From Clostridia bacterium (lineage in GTDB: Bacteria; Bacillota; Clostridia; Christensenellales; Aristaeellaceae), in contig JAFRHH010000006.1 of the NCBI GenBank assembly GCA_017433405.1, positions 1 through 35,767 on the forward strand: a stretch of DNA of 35,767 bases. The letters run 5' to 3'. This document shows, piece after piece, positions 24,042 through 31,488 of the stretch. Below the pieces are notes generated by a model that ran no database searches, was not told where the DNA came from, and saw nothing but the letters and a program-made list of their open reading frames with translations. Both the position numbers and the translations under genes were made by a program. Position 1 is the first letter of the stretch; the number at the start of each line of letters is the position of its first letter.

Positions 24042-24063
24042 GAATGACCATTCACAGAGGAGG
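24042..24063 (+). promoter_or_regulatory. GTTCAC/AGGAGG leader motif, copy before paaK
   Basis: GAAT (24042-24045), gacc, ATTC (24050-24053), then ACAGAGGAGG. It would form the extreme 5' end of the mRNA and contains the Shine-Dalgarno. Confidence 0.55.
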
Positions 24064-24069
24064 AAAGCC

Positions 24070-25377
24070 ATGAAGCGATATTATCAGCCGGAGATCGAAA
24101 CCGCCTCCCGGGAGAAGATTCTGGAGATCCAGAACGAAAAGATCGTCCGCCAGGTGCGCCACGTCTGGGACAACGTCCCCTATTACCGTCATCTGATGGA
24201 GGAGAAAGGAGTCGCCCCGGAGGATATCCGCAGCGTTGAAGATATTCACAAACTCCCCTTCCTTTCCAAGGCGGATCTGCGGGAGGCCTACCCCTACGGC
24301 CTGCTGGGAACCGATCTGAAAAACTGCGTGCGGATTCAGTCCACGTCCGGGACGACGGGCCGCCGGGTCGTCGCATTCTATACCCAGGCGGATATCGACC
24401 TGTGGGAGGACTGCTGCGCCCGGGCCATCGTCGCGGCCGGCGGAACGAACGAGGACGTGGTTCAGGTCTGCTACGGCTACGGTCTGTTTACCGGCGGTCC
24501 CGGCCTCAACGGCGGGTCCCATAAGGTGGGCTGTCTGACGCTGCCCATGTCCTCCGGAAATACGGAGCGGCAGATTCAATTCATGATGGATCTGGGTTCG
24601 ACGATCCTCTGCTGCACCCCCTCCTACGCAGCCTACATCGGGGAATCCCTGGCGGAGCGGGGCTTTAAGCCGGAGGACAACAAGCTGAAGGCCGGCATCT
24701 TCGGGGCGGAGCCCTGGACGGAGGAGATGCGCCGGGAGATCGAAAAGAGCCTCGGCATCAGGGCCTACGATATCTACGGGCTGACGGAAACCAGCGGCCC
24801 CGGGGTGGCCTTCGAGTGCGAGGAGCAGCAGGGCATGCACATCAACGAGGACCACTTCTATGTGGAGGTCATCGACCCGGAGACCGGCGAGGTCCTGCCG
24901 GAGGGCAGCCGGGGCGAGCTGGTGTTCACCTCCCTGGACAAGGAAGCCTTCCCGCTCCTGCGGTACCGGACGCGGGATATCTGCGTCCTGTCCCGGAAGC
25001 CCTGCTCCTGCGGCCGGACCCATATCCGGATGTCCAAGCCCATGGGCCGGAGCGATGATATGCTGATCATCCGGGGCGTTAACGTCTTCCCGAGCCAGAT
25101 CGAAACCGTGCTGCTCAACGAGGGCTATACCCCGAATTACCAGATCATGCTGGACCGGGAGCGCCACAACGATACCTTCGATATCTACGTGGAGGTCAGC
25201 CCGGATCAGTTCTCCGACCTCATGTCCCAGATTCAGCGGATGGAAAAGAGCCTGGAGGCCGCCCTGCGCACCATGCTGGGCATCGGCCCGAAGGTTCACC
25301 TGGTGGCCCCGAAAACCATTACCCGCAGCGAGGGCAAGGCGGTTCGCGTCGTCGACCGCCGGAAGCTGCATGACTGA
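24070..25377 (+). CDS. paaK: Phenylacetate-CoA ligase family protein
   Basis: This 435-residue cytoplasmic acyl-CoA ligase forms an acyl-adenylate and then a CoA thioester. Visible motifs are STSGTTGRRVV (ATP phosphate loop, near 100), CYGYGLFTGG, FGAEPWTEEMR, YGLTETSGPG (near 240), LLRYRTRDI, and the hinge RSDDMLIIRGVNVFPSQIE that starts the C-terminal domain. A CxC pair (KPCSCGRTH) is typical of anaerobe PaaK. Length and motifs match PaaK. AGAGGAGGAAA precedes the ATG. With the ACT protein just downstream it forms the pair common in anaerobes, which often work on aryl acids from aromatic amino acid fermentation; the true substrate is not shown. Confidence 0.93.
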   Translation: MKRYYQPEIETASREKILEIQNEKIVRQVRHVWDNVPYYRHLMEEKGVAPEDIRSVEDIHKLPFLSKADLREAYPYGLLGTDLKNCVRIQSTSGTTGRRVVAFYTQADIDLWEDCCARAIVAAGGTNEDVVQVCYGYGLFTGGPGLNGGSHKVGCLTLPMSSGNTERQIQFMMDLGSTILCCTPSYAAYIGESLAERGFKPEDNKLKAGIFGAEPWTEEMRREIEKSLGIRAYDIYGLTETSGPGVAFECEEQQGMHINEDHFYVEVIDPETGEVLPEGSRGELVFTSLDKEAFPLLRYRTRDICVLSRKPCSCGRTHIRMSKPMGRSDDMLIIRGVNVFPSQIETVLLNEGYTPNYQIMLDRERHNDTFDIYVEVSPDQFSDLMSQIQRMEKSLEAALRTMLGIGPKVHLVAPKTITRSEGKAVRVVDRRKLHD

Positions 25378-25395
25378 CGAAGGAGGCGTTCCACG

Positions 25396-25821
25396 ATGGC
25401 TATTACGCAACTGTCCATGTTCCTGAACAACCAGCCCGGTCAGCTGATTTCCGCCGTCGGCGCCATTTCCGGCGCCGGGGCGAACATCCGGGCCATGAGC
25501 ATCGCCGAGGCGAACGACTTCGGCATTCTCCGGACCATCGTCTCCGAGCCGGACCGGATTTACGGCCTGCTGAAGGATCAGTTCCTGATCGCCCGCAACC
25601 AGGTGCTGGCCGCCCGGATGGACGACCGCTCCGGCGCGCTGCACGCGATCCTGACGGTGCTCAACGAGGCGAACGTCAACATTGAATACATGTACGCCTT
25701 CACCGGCACCGGGCCGGAGGAGGCCTACGTGGTCTTCCGGGTCAACGATCTCGAATCGGCGGAGCAGATGCTCAACGCCGCCGGAATCGCCACCCTGACG
25801 GACCAGAGCCTGAAGCTGTAA
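25396..25821 (+). CDS. Tandem ACT domain protein
   Basis: This 141-residue protein has two ACT domains: residues about 4-65 (LSMFLNNQPGQLISAVGAIS, then IRAMSIAEANDFGILRTIV) and about 70-140 (VLAARMDDRSGALHAILTVL, then NIEYMYAFTG). ACT pairs bind amino acids and act as sensors. It starts 18 nt after the paaK stop with AAGGAGG, so it is co-transcribed; it may sense an aromatic amino acid or tune the ligase. Confidence 0.92.
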   Translation: MAITQLSMFLNNQPGQLISAVGAISGAGANIRAMSIAEANDFGILRTIVSEPDRIYGLLKDQFLIARNQVLAARMDDRSGALHAILTVLNEANVNIEYMYAFTGTGPEEAYVVFRVNDLESAEQMLNAAGIATLTDQSLKL

Positions 25822-25879
25822 GGCTCCACGCTCCCGTTAAAAAAGCCTCCGGACTCAGGCAGATATTTGTAAATACAAT

Positions 25880-25923
25880 GACCGCAGGCAAGGATGTTCA
25901 GAACTTGCCTGCGGTCTATTTTA
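25880..25923 (+). terminator. Terminator of the paaK-ACT operon
   Basis: GACCGCAGGCAAG (25880-25892) pairs perfectly over 13 bp with 25904-25916 around an 11-nt loop, followed by TATTTTA. Confidence 0.85.
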
Positions 25924-25927
25924 TACT

Positions 25928-25958
25928 CGCGAACGGAATTGATTGCCAAACCATCGTC
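25928..25958 (+). repeat. 31-bp dispersed repeat, copy A
   Basis: These 31 bases, from CGCGAACGG to CCATCGTC, are identical to the reverse complement of 32968-32998. CCGCGG follows a few bases later, then a GTTCACGT arm. It lies between convergent genes and drives nothing obvious. Confidence 0.85.
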
Positions 25959-25975
25959 CTGCCCGCGGCATATAC

Positions 25976-26017
25976 GTTCACGTAAGAGCTTTGCCTCCGG
26001 CAAATTCTAACGTGAAC
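25976..26017. repeat. Compound inverted repeat next to copy A
   Basis: GTTCACGT (25976-25983) pairs with ACGTGAAC (26010-26017); inside, TTTGCC (25990-25995) pairs with GGCAAA (25999-26004). The outer arms match the GTGAAC core of the gene-leading motifs elsewhere in the window. Confidence 0.7.
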
Positions 26018-26100
26018 TAGTATAGCTGCTGATCCTCTGGCCGCACATCAATCGTGCAAGTGTACACAGAGGCACCAGGCAAAGCAGTCACTGCGGCTTC

Positions 26101-27084
26101 TCAATTCGTTTTCCGAAATACCAGCCAGTTATGGGAAAAGGGCCAGGGGGTGCCGATAATGTCTACGGCCTTTCCTTCCCCATTCCGATACCAGGAATAA
26201 TTCCAGCCGCTTCCCATATCGCAGTAGAGCGCGTCCCGGATTCCCAGCTTCTCCAGCGCACTGATAAATTCGCTGTAATGCATCTGGGTTCGGGAATCGA
26301 TGATGCACGCTTTCCCGTTCAGAACCGCCACCACCCGGTAGCATCGGAATTCGTCGCTCTGGTGGCCGCCCCGTTCCCCGTCCGTCAGCACAATAAACTG
26401 CTGATAGCCGCATCCTCCCCGGTCTGCCGCCTCCCTGATGGCCTCCTCCGCTTCATCAATACTCCAGATCCGCGCGTTTCCGTCCACATACGTAAAAGCT
26501 CCCAGCCTGTCCTGAGGCTTTCCCCGTTCCAGCTGGCCGCCGGCGGCGTGCCATCCTACGATATTGCTGTGCTGGAACTCCAGCTGATACTTGTCCTGAA
26601 AGGCTGCCGCCATACACATCAGGATGCTTTCATCCTCCCGGGACGGCCTCTCGCCCGCCACAAAGGAGATCTCATCATAATCCGCGCAGTAAATATACAG
26701 CTCATCTGTTTCCATCAGCGTCACGCCCTGTCCCTTTTCCCCCATTGCCTGCTCCAGTTCCGCCGCGGATGTAATTCTCCGGTCCGGTGTCTGGGGATTG
26801 TGATACTGGCTCGTCAGGATAAACATGCTCAGTCCCAGCATCAGGAACACGGAAACGGAATTCAGAAAAAGGATCAGCTGAGCTGCCCGCATAAGCAAGC
26901 GCTTCTTTGCGGTTTCATTCACGTGCATGTGAAAGATCAGACCGCCCAGGGAAAGCACCGCGTTCGCTGTCACCGCATAAAAGGGCCAGTTGTACCCGTC
27001 AAAAATACGGATGGTGCAGATATTGAATATACTCAGCAGTGTGGTAAACAGATACCATGTCGCCCTATGCTTATTCTTGCTCAT
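26101..27084 (-). CDS. Membrane protein with extracytoplasmic phosphodiester-glycosidase-like domain
   Basis: This 327-residue protein has three membrane segments in the first 90 residues (YLFTTLLSIFNICTI; YAVTANAVLSLGGLIF; AAQLILFLNSVSVFLML) and a soluble C-terminal part of about 235 residues. Its last third, with CYRVVAVLNGKACIIDS, FISALEKLGIRDALYCDMGS and GWNYSWYRNGEGK, resembles the NAGPA/DUF2233 phosphodiester glycosidase family, where the acidic xDxGxG segment is part of the active site. This assignment is from recall of the motif, not a search. The gene starts 5 nt after the stop of the upstream membrane protein gene, so the two are coupled. ATG at 27084 has GGAGAG upstream. Confidence 0.6.
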   Translation of the reverse strand: MSKNKHRATWYLFTTLLSIFNICTIRIFDGYNWPFYAVTANAVLSLGGLIFHMHVNETAKKRLLMRAAQLILFLNSVSVFLMLGLSMFILTSQYHNPQTPDRRITSAAELEQAMGEKGQGVTLMETDELYIYCADYDEISFVAGERPSREDESILMCMAAAFQDKYQLEFQHSNIVGWHAAGGQLERGKPQDRLGAFTYVDGNARIWSIDEAEEAIREAADRGGCGYQQFIVLTDGERGGHQSDEFRCYRVVAVLNGKACIIDSRTQMHYSEFISALEKLGIRDALYCDMGSGWNYSWYRNGEGKAVDIIGTPWPFSHNWLVFRKTN

Positions 27085-27089
27085 CTGTG

Positions 27090-27734
27090 TCACTCTCCCC
27101 CGAATTCCCTCTGATCGATCATCATGATCAGTTCCGCGCACGCAATCAGAATAAAGATAAACAGCTCATCCAGATGCAGGGTCCAGACATACAGCACATA
27201 ATCCTTTTCAAAGCTCAGCATCGGCGCGATAACCAGCTGGATGATCACGAGCCCAAGCAGGAAGAGAATGGAAACCTGATTAACGGACACCCGGATCGCT
27301 TCCTGCCTTCTGGCGGCATAGATGATAAAATGGCTGACGCACACAAAGGACTGGATAAACAGCACCATTCGTTCCCCCGCCAGAAAAATGAATCCCTGCA
27401 GTCCCATCCTGATATAGGTCTCAGAGTCCCTGCTGGCCAGATTGCCCAGCGCGTACTGGGACTGAGCGCACAGCATGCAGAACAGCAGTCCGACTGTGGC
27501 CGCCTGCATCAGAAACAGCTTGTGCTTCTTCAGCGAGTACAGCAGCGTCGCGATCAGCACCAGCCGCATCATCAGATCATACCGGCCCGCCAGATCCAGC
27601 CCGCCAGACCGGTTTCCGAAATAATAGATGACCGGCAGAATCAGCATGCTCAGCACGGCGTTCATCGTGGAAGTCCTTTCGCTCAGGAAAAAGCGCTTGT
27701 ACCACCCGCTCAGGGAAAACTTTTTTCTGGTCAT
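27090..27734 (-). CDS. Multi-pass membrane protein of unknown function
   Basis: This 214-residue protein has about five or six hydrophobic segments (for example VLSMLILPVIYYFG, LMMRLVLIATLLYSL, MVLFIQSFVCVSHFIIYAA, ILFLLGLVIIQLVIAPML, LHLDELFIFILIACAELIMMI) and a basic N-terminus. I do not recognise a family. The coupled downstream gene encodes a membrane protein with an external glycosidase-like domain, so the two may form a membrane complex acting on a cell-envelope substrate. Confidence 0.65.
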   Translation of the reverse strand: MTRKKFSLSGWYKRFFLSERTSTMNAVLSMLILPVIYYFGNRSGGLDLAGRYDLMMRLVLIATLLYSLKKHKLFLMQAATVGLLFCMLCAQSQYALGNLASRDSETYIRMGLQGFIFLAGERMVLFIQSFVCVSHFIIYAARRQEAIRVSVNQVSILFLLGLVIIQLVIAPMLSFEKDYVLYVWTLHLDELFIFILIACAELIMMIDQREFGGE

Positions 27735-28039
27735 GGTATTCCTCTTTCTTCGGCAGCGGATTTCCTTCCGCTGTCTTCATTTGGGTTGCTGTCCATCAGC
27801 GGATTCCATTCTATCACACAAATTCTAAAAAGAACAGGAATCGCGGGAACTCTTTTTCCGCAATTCCTGTTCCGATATTTACCCATTCCATCCCGCAGAC
27901 TCGTATCAGGACTGCAACGCAGCTGAAGGCCAGGGTGAGGAATCAATTCTCAAAGGCGGGATGTTTGTCGCTTCTCCGGGCGGATGCGATTCGGATGATG
28001 GAGGGGATGGCAAAGCAGGCGGCGTGACCGGGGTCGCGC
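27735..28039. other. Intergenic region between membrane-gene pair and feo operon
   Basis: About 300 bases hold the feo terminator (27825-27872) and the 70-nt upstream region of the membrane-gene pair. I found no convincing promoter hexamers for that pair and no small coding frame. Confidence 0.5.
27825..27872 (-). terminator. Intrinsic terminator of the feo operon
   Basis: GAACAGGAAT plus GCGG (27832-27846) pair with CCGC plus ATTCCTGTTC (27858-27872) with one internal mismatch. On the minus strand the hairpin is followed directly by TTTTTAGAATTT. Confidence 0.8.
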
Positions 28040-28219
28040 TCAGGCGTCCCGCCCTTTCCCGTGGCAGGATTCCCGCATGGCGCAGGCGGCGCAGCCGCAG
28101 CCGCAGCTTCCGCCCTTCTTCCGGTCCCGGATCACGCTCCGGACCGCGAGAGCCACGATTCCCGCCAGCACCAGGCACACCACAATCGTTCCGGCGTTTG
28201 CGCCGATCCAGTCAAACAT
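28040..28219 (-). CDS. FeoB-associated Cys-rich membrane protein
   Basis: This 59-residue protein has one membrane segment (GTIVVCLVLAGIVALAV, about 11-27), then a basic stretch and the Cys cluster GGSCGCGCAACAMRESCH. This matches the FeoB_associated family found at the end of Firmicutes feo operons, thought to assist ferrous iron transport, perhaps in place of FeoC. The ATG at 28219 follows AGAGGAGGAAACG. It lies 88 nt after feoB and carries its own GTTCAC leader. Confidence 0.85.
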   Translation of the reverse strand: MFDWIGANAGTIVVCLVLAGIVALAVRSVIRDRKKGGSCGCGCAACAMRESCHGKGRDA

Positions 28220-28228
28220 GGTTCGTTT

Positions 28229-28252
28229 CCTCCTCTGTGAACGGCAGTTCAC
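28229..28252 (-). promoter_or_regulatory. GTTCAC/AGGAGG leader motif, copy within feo operon
   Basis: GTGAAC (28237-28242), ggca, GTTCAC (28247-28252): a perfect 6-bp inverted repeat. On the minus strand AGAGGAGG follows at once. This copy is intercistronic, so the motif is not tied to transcription starts. Confidence 0.65.
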
Positions 28253-28307
28253 GTCTGCCTTTCCGTCCGTCCGGAATGGGGCCCGTCCCCGCGTTCCGGC
28301 CTGCCCG

Positions 28308-30767
28308 TCACGCTGTCTTCAGCGTCGTGGCCTCCCGGTATTTCTTCACGAACAGCATATAGATCATCGCGCCCAGCACGATCAGCGCCGCAAGCAGGCC
28401 GAGCCACTGCACCTGGCCGGCGAAGAGGCTCCCGATCTGATAGATCATCAGGGAGACGGCGTAGGCAAAGCCGCACTGCCAGGCGATGGCGAACCAGGTC
28501 CAGCCGGCGTTGTTCATCTCCCGCCGGATGGCGCCGATGGCCGCGAAGCAGGGGGCGCACAGCAGGTTAAACACCAGGAAGGAATAAGCGGACAGGCCGG
28601 TAAAGGAAGCCGCGAGATTCGCGTAGGTCTGGGTGCCGCCATAGAGGGTCCCCATGGTGCCGACGATGTTTTCCTTCGCCAGCAGGCCGGTGATGGACGC
28701 CACGGCGGCCTGCCATTTGCCCCAGCCGAGCGGCGTGAAGATCCAGGCGATGGCATTGCCGACGGAAGCCAGGATCGAGCGGTCCAGCGCGTCCTCCTCC
28801 AGCATCCCGAAGGCGCCGTCCGTCCATCCGAAGCGGCTCAGGAACCAGACCAGAATCGTGGAAAGCAGGATGATGGTGCCGGCCTTCCGGATGAAGCTCC
28901 ATCCGCGCTCCCACATGGACCGGAGCACGTTGCCCGGGGTCGGCCAGTGATAGGCCGGCAGCTCCATGACGAAGGGCGCCGGTTCCCCGGCGAAGCGCCT
29001 GGTCTTCTTCAGGATGATCCCGCTGATGATAATCGCGGCCATGCCGACGAAATAGGCGCTGGTGGCAATCCAGGCGGATCCGCCGAAGATCGCCCCCGCG
29101 ATCATGGAGATGAAGGGGATCTTTGCGCTGCAGGGAATAAAGGTGGTCGTCATGATGGTCATCCGGCGGTCCCGCTCGTTTTCGATGGTCCGGGAGGCCA
29201 TAATGCCGGGAACGCCGCATCCGGTCCCGATCAGCATCGGGATAAAGGACTTGCCGGAGAGGCCGAACTTCCGGAAGATCCGGTCCAGCACGAAGGCGAT
29301 CCGCGCCATGTAGCCGCAGGCCTCCAGGAAGGCCAGCAGCAGGAACAGCACCAGCATCTGGGGCAGGAAGCCCAGCACGGCGCCCACGCCGGCGACGATG
29401 CCGTCCAGCACCAGGCCCTTCACCCAGGGCGCGGCGCCCGCGCCGTCCAGGGCCCGTTCCACGAGCACCGGAATCCCCGGCACCCAGGTTCCGTAATTCG
29501 CCGGATCCGGCGCGCCCACCGCGGGCTTATACCCCGGCTCCGTGCTCAGGTACTCTGCGGCAGCCGCCCTCAGCGCGTCCTTCCCGGTGTCCGGATGCTC
29601 CTCCGTCTTCAGGGTTTCCTCGTCCTGGGTCACATAGGTGACCTTCGCGTCCTCCGGCACGGCGGCCTCCAGCGCCTTCAGGGAGCCCTCCGGATCCTCC
29701 TCGCTGATCTCAACCCCATACGCGCCCGAGAAAGCCTCCAGGATCTGATCCGTATCCCCGTAGCGCTCCACCGCCGCCTCGTATTCGGCCCGGCCGTTTC
29801 CGAAAAGATGCCAGCCCTCCCCGAAGAGACCGTCGTTGGCCCAGTCCGTCGCCGGGGTTCCGACGCCGACCATGGCGATCCAGTAGACCGCGAACATGAT
29901 CGCCGCGAAGATCGGCAGCCCCAGCCATCGGTTGGTAACGATCCGGTCGATTTTATCGGACGTGCTCATGGATCCGGCGCTGTGCTTATGATAGCAGGAC
30001 TTCAGCACCTCCGCAATATAAACATACCGTTCGTTGGTAATGATGCTCTCCGCGTCGTCGTCCAGCTCCTTCTCCGCCCGGGCGATGTCCCCCTCGATAT
30101 GGGTCATCTGCTCCGGCGGAATCTTCAGCTGTTCCAGCACCTTTTCGTCCCGCTCGAAAACCTTGATGGCGTACCACCGCTGCTGCTCCTCCGGCAGGTC
30201 GTGAAGAATCTCCTCCTCGATATGCCCCAGCGCGTGCTCCACCGGCCCGGAGAAGGTATGCATCGGAACGGTCTTCCCGCTTTTCGCCGCCTCGATGGCC
30301 GCCTCCGCCGCCTGCATGGTGCCCTCGCCCTTCAGGGCGGAGATCTCCATGACCCGGCATCCCAGCTGGCGGGAAAGCTCCTTCGTATCCAGCCTGTCCC
30401 CGTTCTTCCGGACCACGTCCATCATATTGATGGCCGCCACCACCGGAATCCCCAGCTCGACCAGCTGGGTGGTCAGGTACAGATTCCGCTCCAGGTTCGT
30501 CCCGTCCAGGATATTCAGAATGGCGTCCGGCCGCTCCTGAATCAGATAGTTTCGGGCCACGACCTCCTCGAGGGTATAGGGGGAAAGGCTGTAGATGCCG
30601 GGCAGATCGGTGATGATGACGCCCTCATGCTTTCGCAGCCGGCCTTCCTTCTTCTCCACCGTGACCCCGGGCCAGTTTCCGACGAACTGATTCGATCCGG
30701 TCAGGGTGTTAAACAGCGTCGTCTTTCCGCAGTTGGGGTTTCCCGCCAGGGCGATCCTGATCTTCAT
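28308..30767 (-). CDS. feoB: Ferrous iron transporter FeoB
   Basis: This 819-residue protein has an N-terminal G domain with G1 GNPNCGKT (9-16), DLPG (G3, near 54) and NMMD (G4, near 114). A helical GDI region follows, then the membrane domain with two gate repeats, including GTGCGVPGIMASRTIE and CSAKIPFISMI. It moves Fe2+ across the cytoplasmic membrane. Residues about 318-430 form an acidic soluble insertion between the first membrane helix and the GFLPQ segment, longer than in E. coli FeoB. It starts 30 nt after feoA2. Confidence 0.96.
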   Translation of the reverse strand: MKIRIALAGNPNCGKTTLFNTLTGSNQFVGNWPGVTVEKKEGRLRKHEGVIITDLPGIYSLSPYTLEEVVARNYLIQERPDAILNILDGTNLERNLYLTTQLVELGIPVVAAINMMDVVRKNGDRLDTKELSRQLGCRVMEISALKGEGTMQAAEAAIEAAKSGKTVPMHTFSGPVEHALGHIEEEILHDLPEEQQRWYAIKVFERDEKVLEQLKIPPEQMTHIEGDIARAEKELDDDAESIITNERYVYIAEVLKSCYHKHSAGSMSTSDKIDRIVTNRWLGLPIFAAIMFAVYWIAMVGVGTPATDWANDGLFGEGWHLFGNGRAEYEAAVERYGDTDQILEAFSGAYGVEISEEDPEGSLKALEAAVPEDAKVTYVTQDEETLKTEEHPDTGKDALRAAAAEYLSTEPGYKPAVGAPDPANYGTWVPGIPVLVERALDGAGAAPWVKGLVLDGIVAGVGAVLGFLPQMLVLFLLLAFLEACGYMARIAFVLDRIFRKFGLSGKSFIPMLIGTGCGVPGIMASRTIENERDRRMTIMTTTFIPCSAKIPFISMIAGAIFGGSAWIATSAYFVGMAAIIISGIILKKTRRFAGEPAPFVMELPAYHWPTPGNVLRSMWERGWSFIRKAGTIILLSTILVWFLSRFGWTDGAFGMLEEDALDRSILASVGNAIAWIFTPLGWGKWQAAVASITGLLAKENIVGTMGTLYGGTQTYANLAASFTGLSAYSFLVFNLLCAPCFAAIGAIRREMNNAGWTWFAIAWQCGFAYAVSLMIYQIGSLFAGQVQWLGLLAALIVLGAMIYMLFVKKYREATTLKTA

Positions 30768-30797
30768 AAAACAAGCGCCTCCTCTGTTTTCGGCCGT

Positions 30798-31019
30798 TTA
30801 CTCAATTTCGATGCTTTCCGCATCCGCCTTCCGGAGCGAAAGCTCATATCCCCGGACGGTGACCTCGATGGGATCGCCCAGGGGCGCCACCTTCCGGACG
30901 AAGACCTCCGTTCCCCGGGTGATCCCCATGTCCATGATCCTGCGCTTGACCGCGCCCTCTCCATGGATCTTCCTGACCGTGGCCTTTTCCTCCACCGGCA
31001 CTTCCCTCAGCGTACGCAT
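30798..31019 (-). CDS. feoA: FeoA family protein (second copy)
   Basis: This 73-residue SH3-like protein has VRKIHGEGAVKRRIMDMGITRGTEV and a C-terminal strand pair ending ELSLRKADAESIEIE. FeoA interacts with FeoB and supports Fe2+ transport. It differs clearly from the first copy, so the two may have distinct partners or form a heteromer. AAGGAGG lies 11 nt upstream of the ATG. Confidence 0.92.
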   Translation of the reverse strand: MRTLREVPVEEKATVRKIHGEGAVKRRIMDMGITRGTEVFVRKVAPLGDPIEVTVRGYELSLRKADAESIEIE

Positions 31020-31035
31020 ATGTCTCCGTTCCTCC

Positions 31036-31248
31036 TTATATCATGATCCGGCGGGCCATTTCCTCGTTGATGGCCACCCGGGTTTCCCTGACCCTGACGA
31101 TGACGTTCCCGTTCATGGACGCGACCACCGTCGCGCTTTCGCCGACGGTAAAGCCCAGGGACGCCAGATGCCTTTTCACCTCCGGATTCCCTCCGATCTT
31201 TCGGATGATGTTCTGCTCTCCGGGCGTGGCCATGGGCAGCGGTATCAT
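31036..31248 (-). CDS. feoA: FeoA family protein (first gene of operon)
   Basis: This 70-residue protein has the FeoA SH3-like pattern: IIRKIGGNPEVKRHLASLGFTVGESATVV, then GNVIVRVRETRVAINEEMARRIMI. It is the first gene after the iron-type promoter and ends 16 nt before the second feoA. Two feoA genes ahead of feoB is a common Clostridial layout. Confidence 0.92.
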   Translation of the reverse strand: MIPLPMATPGEQNIIRKIGGNPEVKRHLASLGFTVGESATVVASMNGNVIVRVRETRVAINEEMARRIMI

Positions 31249-31279
31249 GCTTTTCCCTCTTTCCTCTGTTCGGTCTTGC

Positions 31280-31295
31280 GTTAGTTTACCCTAAC
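31280..31295 (-). promoter_or_regulatory. DtxR/IdeR-like operator, downstream site
   Basis: On the minus strand GTTAG-GGTAAA-CTAAC; TTAGGGTAAACTAA agrees with the DtxR core TTAGGTTAGCCTAA at 11 of 14 positions. It lies just after the predicted transcription start. Confidence 0.5.
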
Positions 31296-31303
31296 CGAAG
31301 CTG

Positions 31304-31332
31304 ATTATAGTTTGTTGATACTAACTTGTCAA
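31304..31332 (-). promoter_or_regulatory. Consensus promoter of the feo operon
   Basis: TTGACA (31332-31327), 17-nt spacer, TATAAT (31309-31304). The spacer holds GTTAG-N6-CAAAC (31310-31325), a weaker copy of the downstream operator, centred about 30 bp from it. Iron-dependent repression by a DtxR-family protein is inferred. Confidence 0.8.
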
Positions 31333-31353
31333 GTCTCGTTTTGAATATTTTCC

Positions 31354-31400
31354 CAAAAAAACCGCGGCGCGGTCCCCTCGGAAAGGATACCGCGCCGCGG
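31354..31400 (-). terminator. Strong terminator of pyk
   Basis: 12-bp GC-rich stem, CCGCGGCGCGGT (31362-31373) with ACCGCGCCGCGG (31389-31400); on the minus strand a run of seven T follows. It sits just upstream of the feo promoter and insulates it. Confidence 0.9.
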
Positions 31401-31488
31401 CTGTTTCTTCCGGATCTCCCGGTTTTTCCGTCAGCTTTTCCGCCTGTCGGCTGATGCCGGCGGGGCTTTCCGCCGGCCGGGTTCCCGC

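Noticed and set aside
28077-31046. 989-codon plus-strand frame opposite feoB
   Set aside because: Shadow of feoB, two feoA genes and the small Cys-rich gene, all of which have motifs and ribosome sites.
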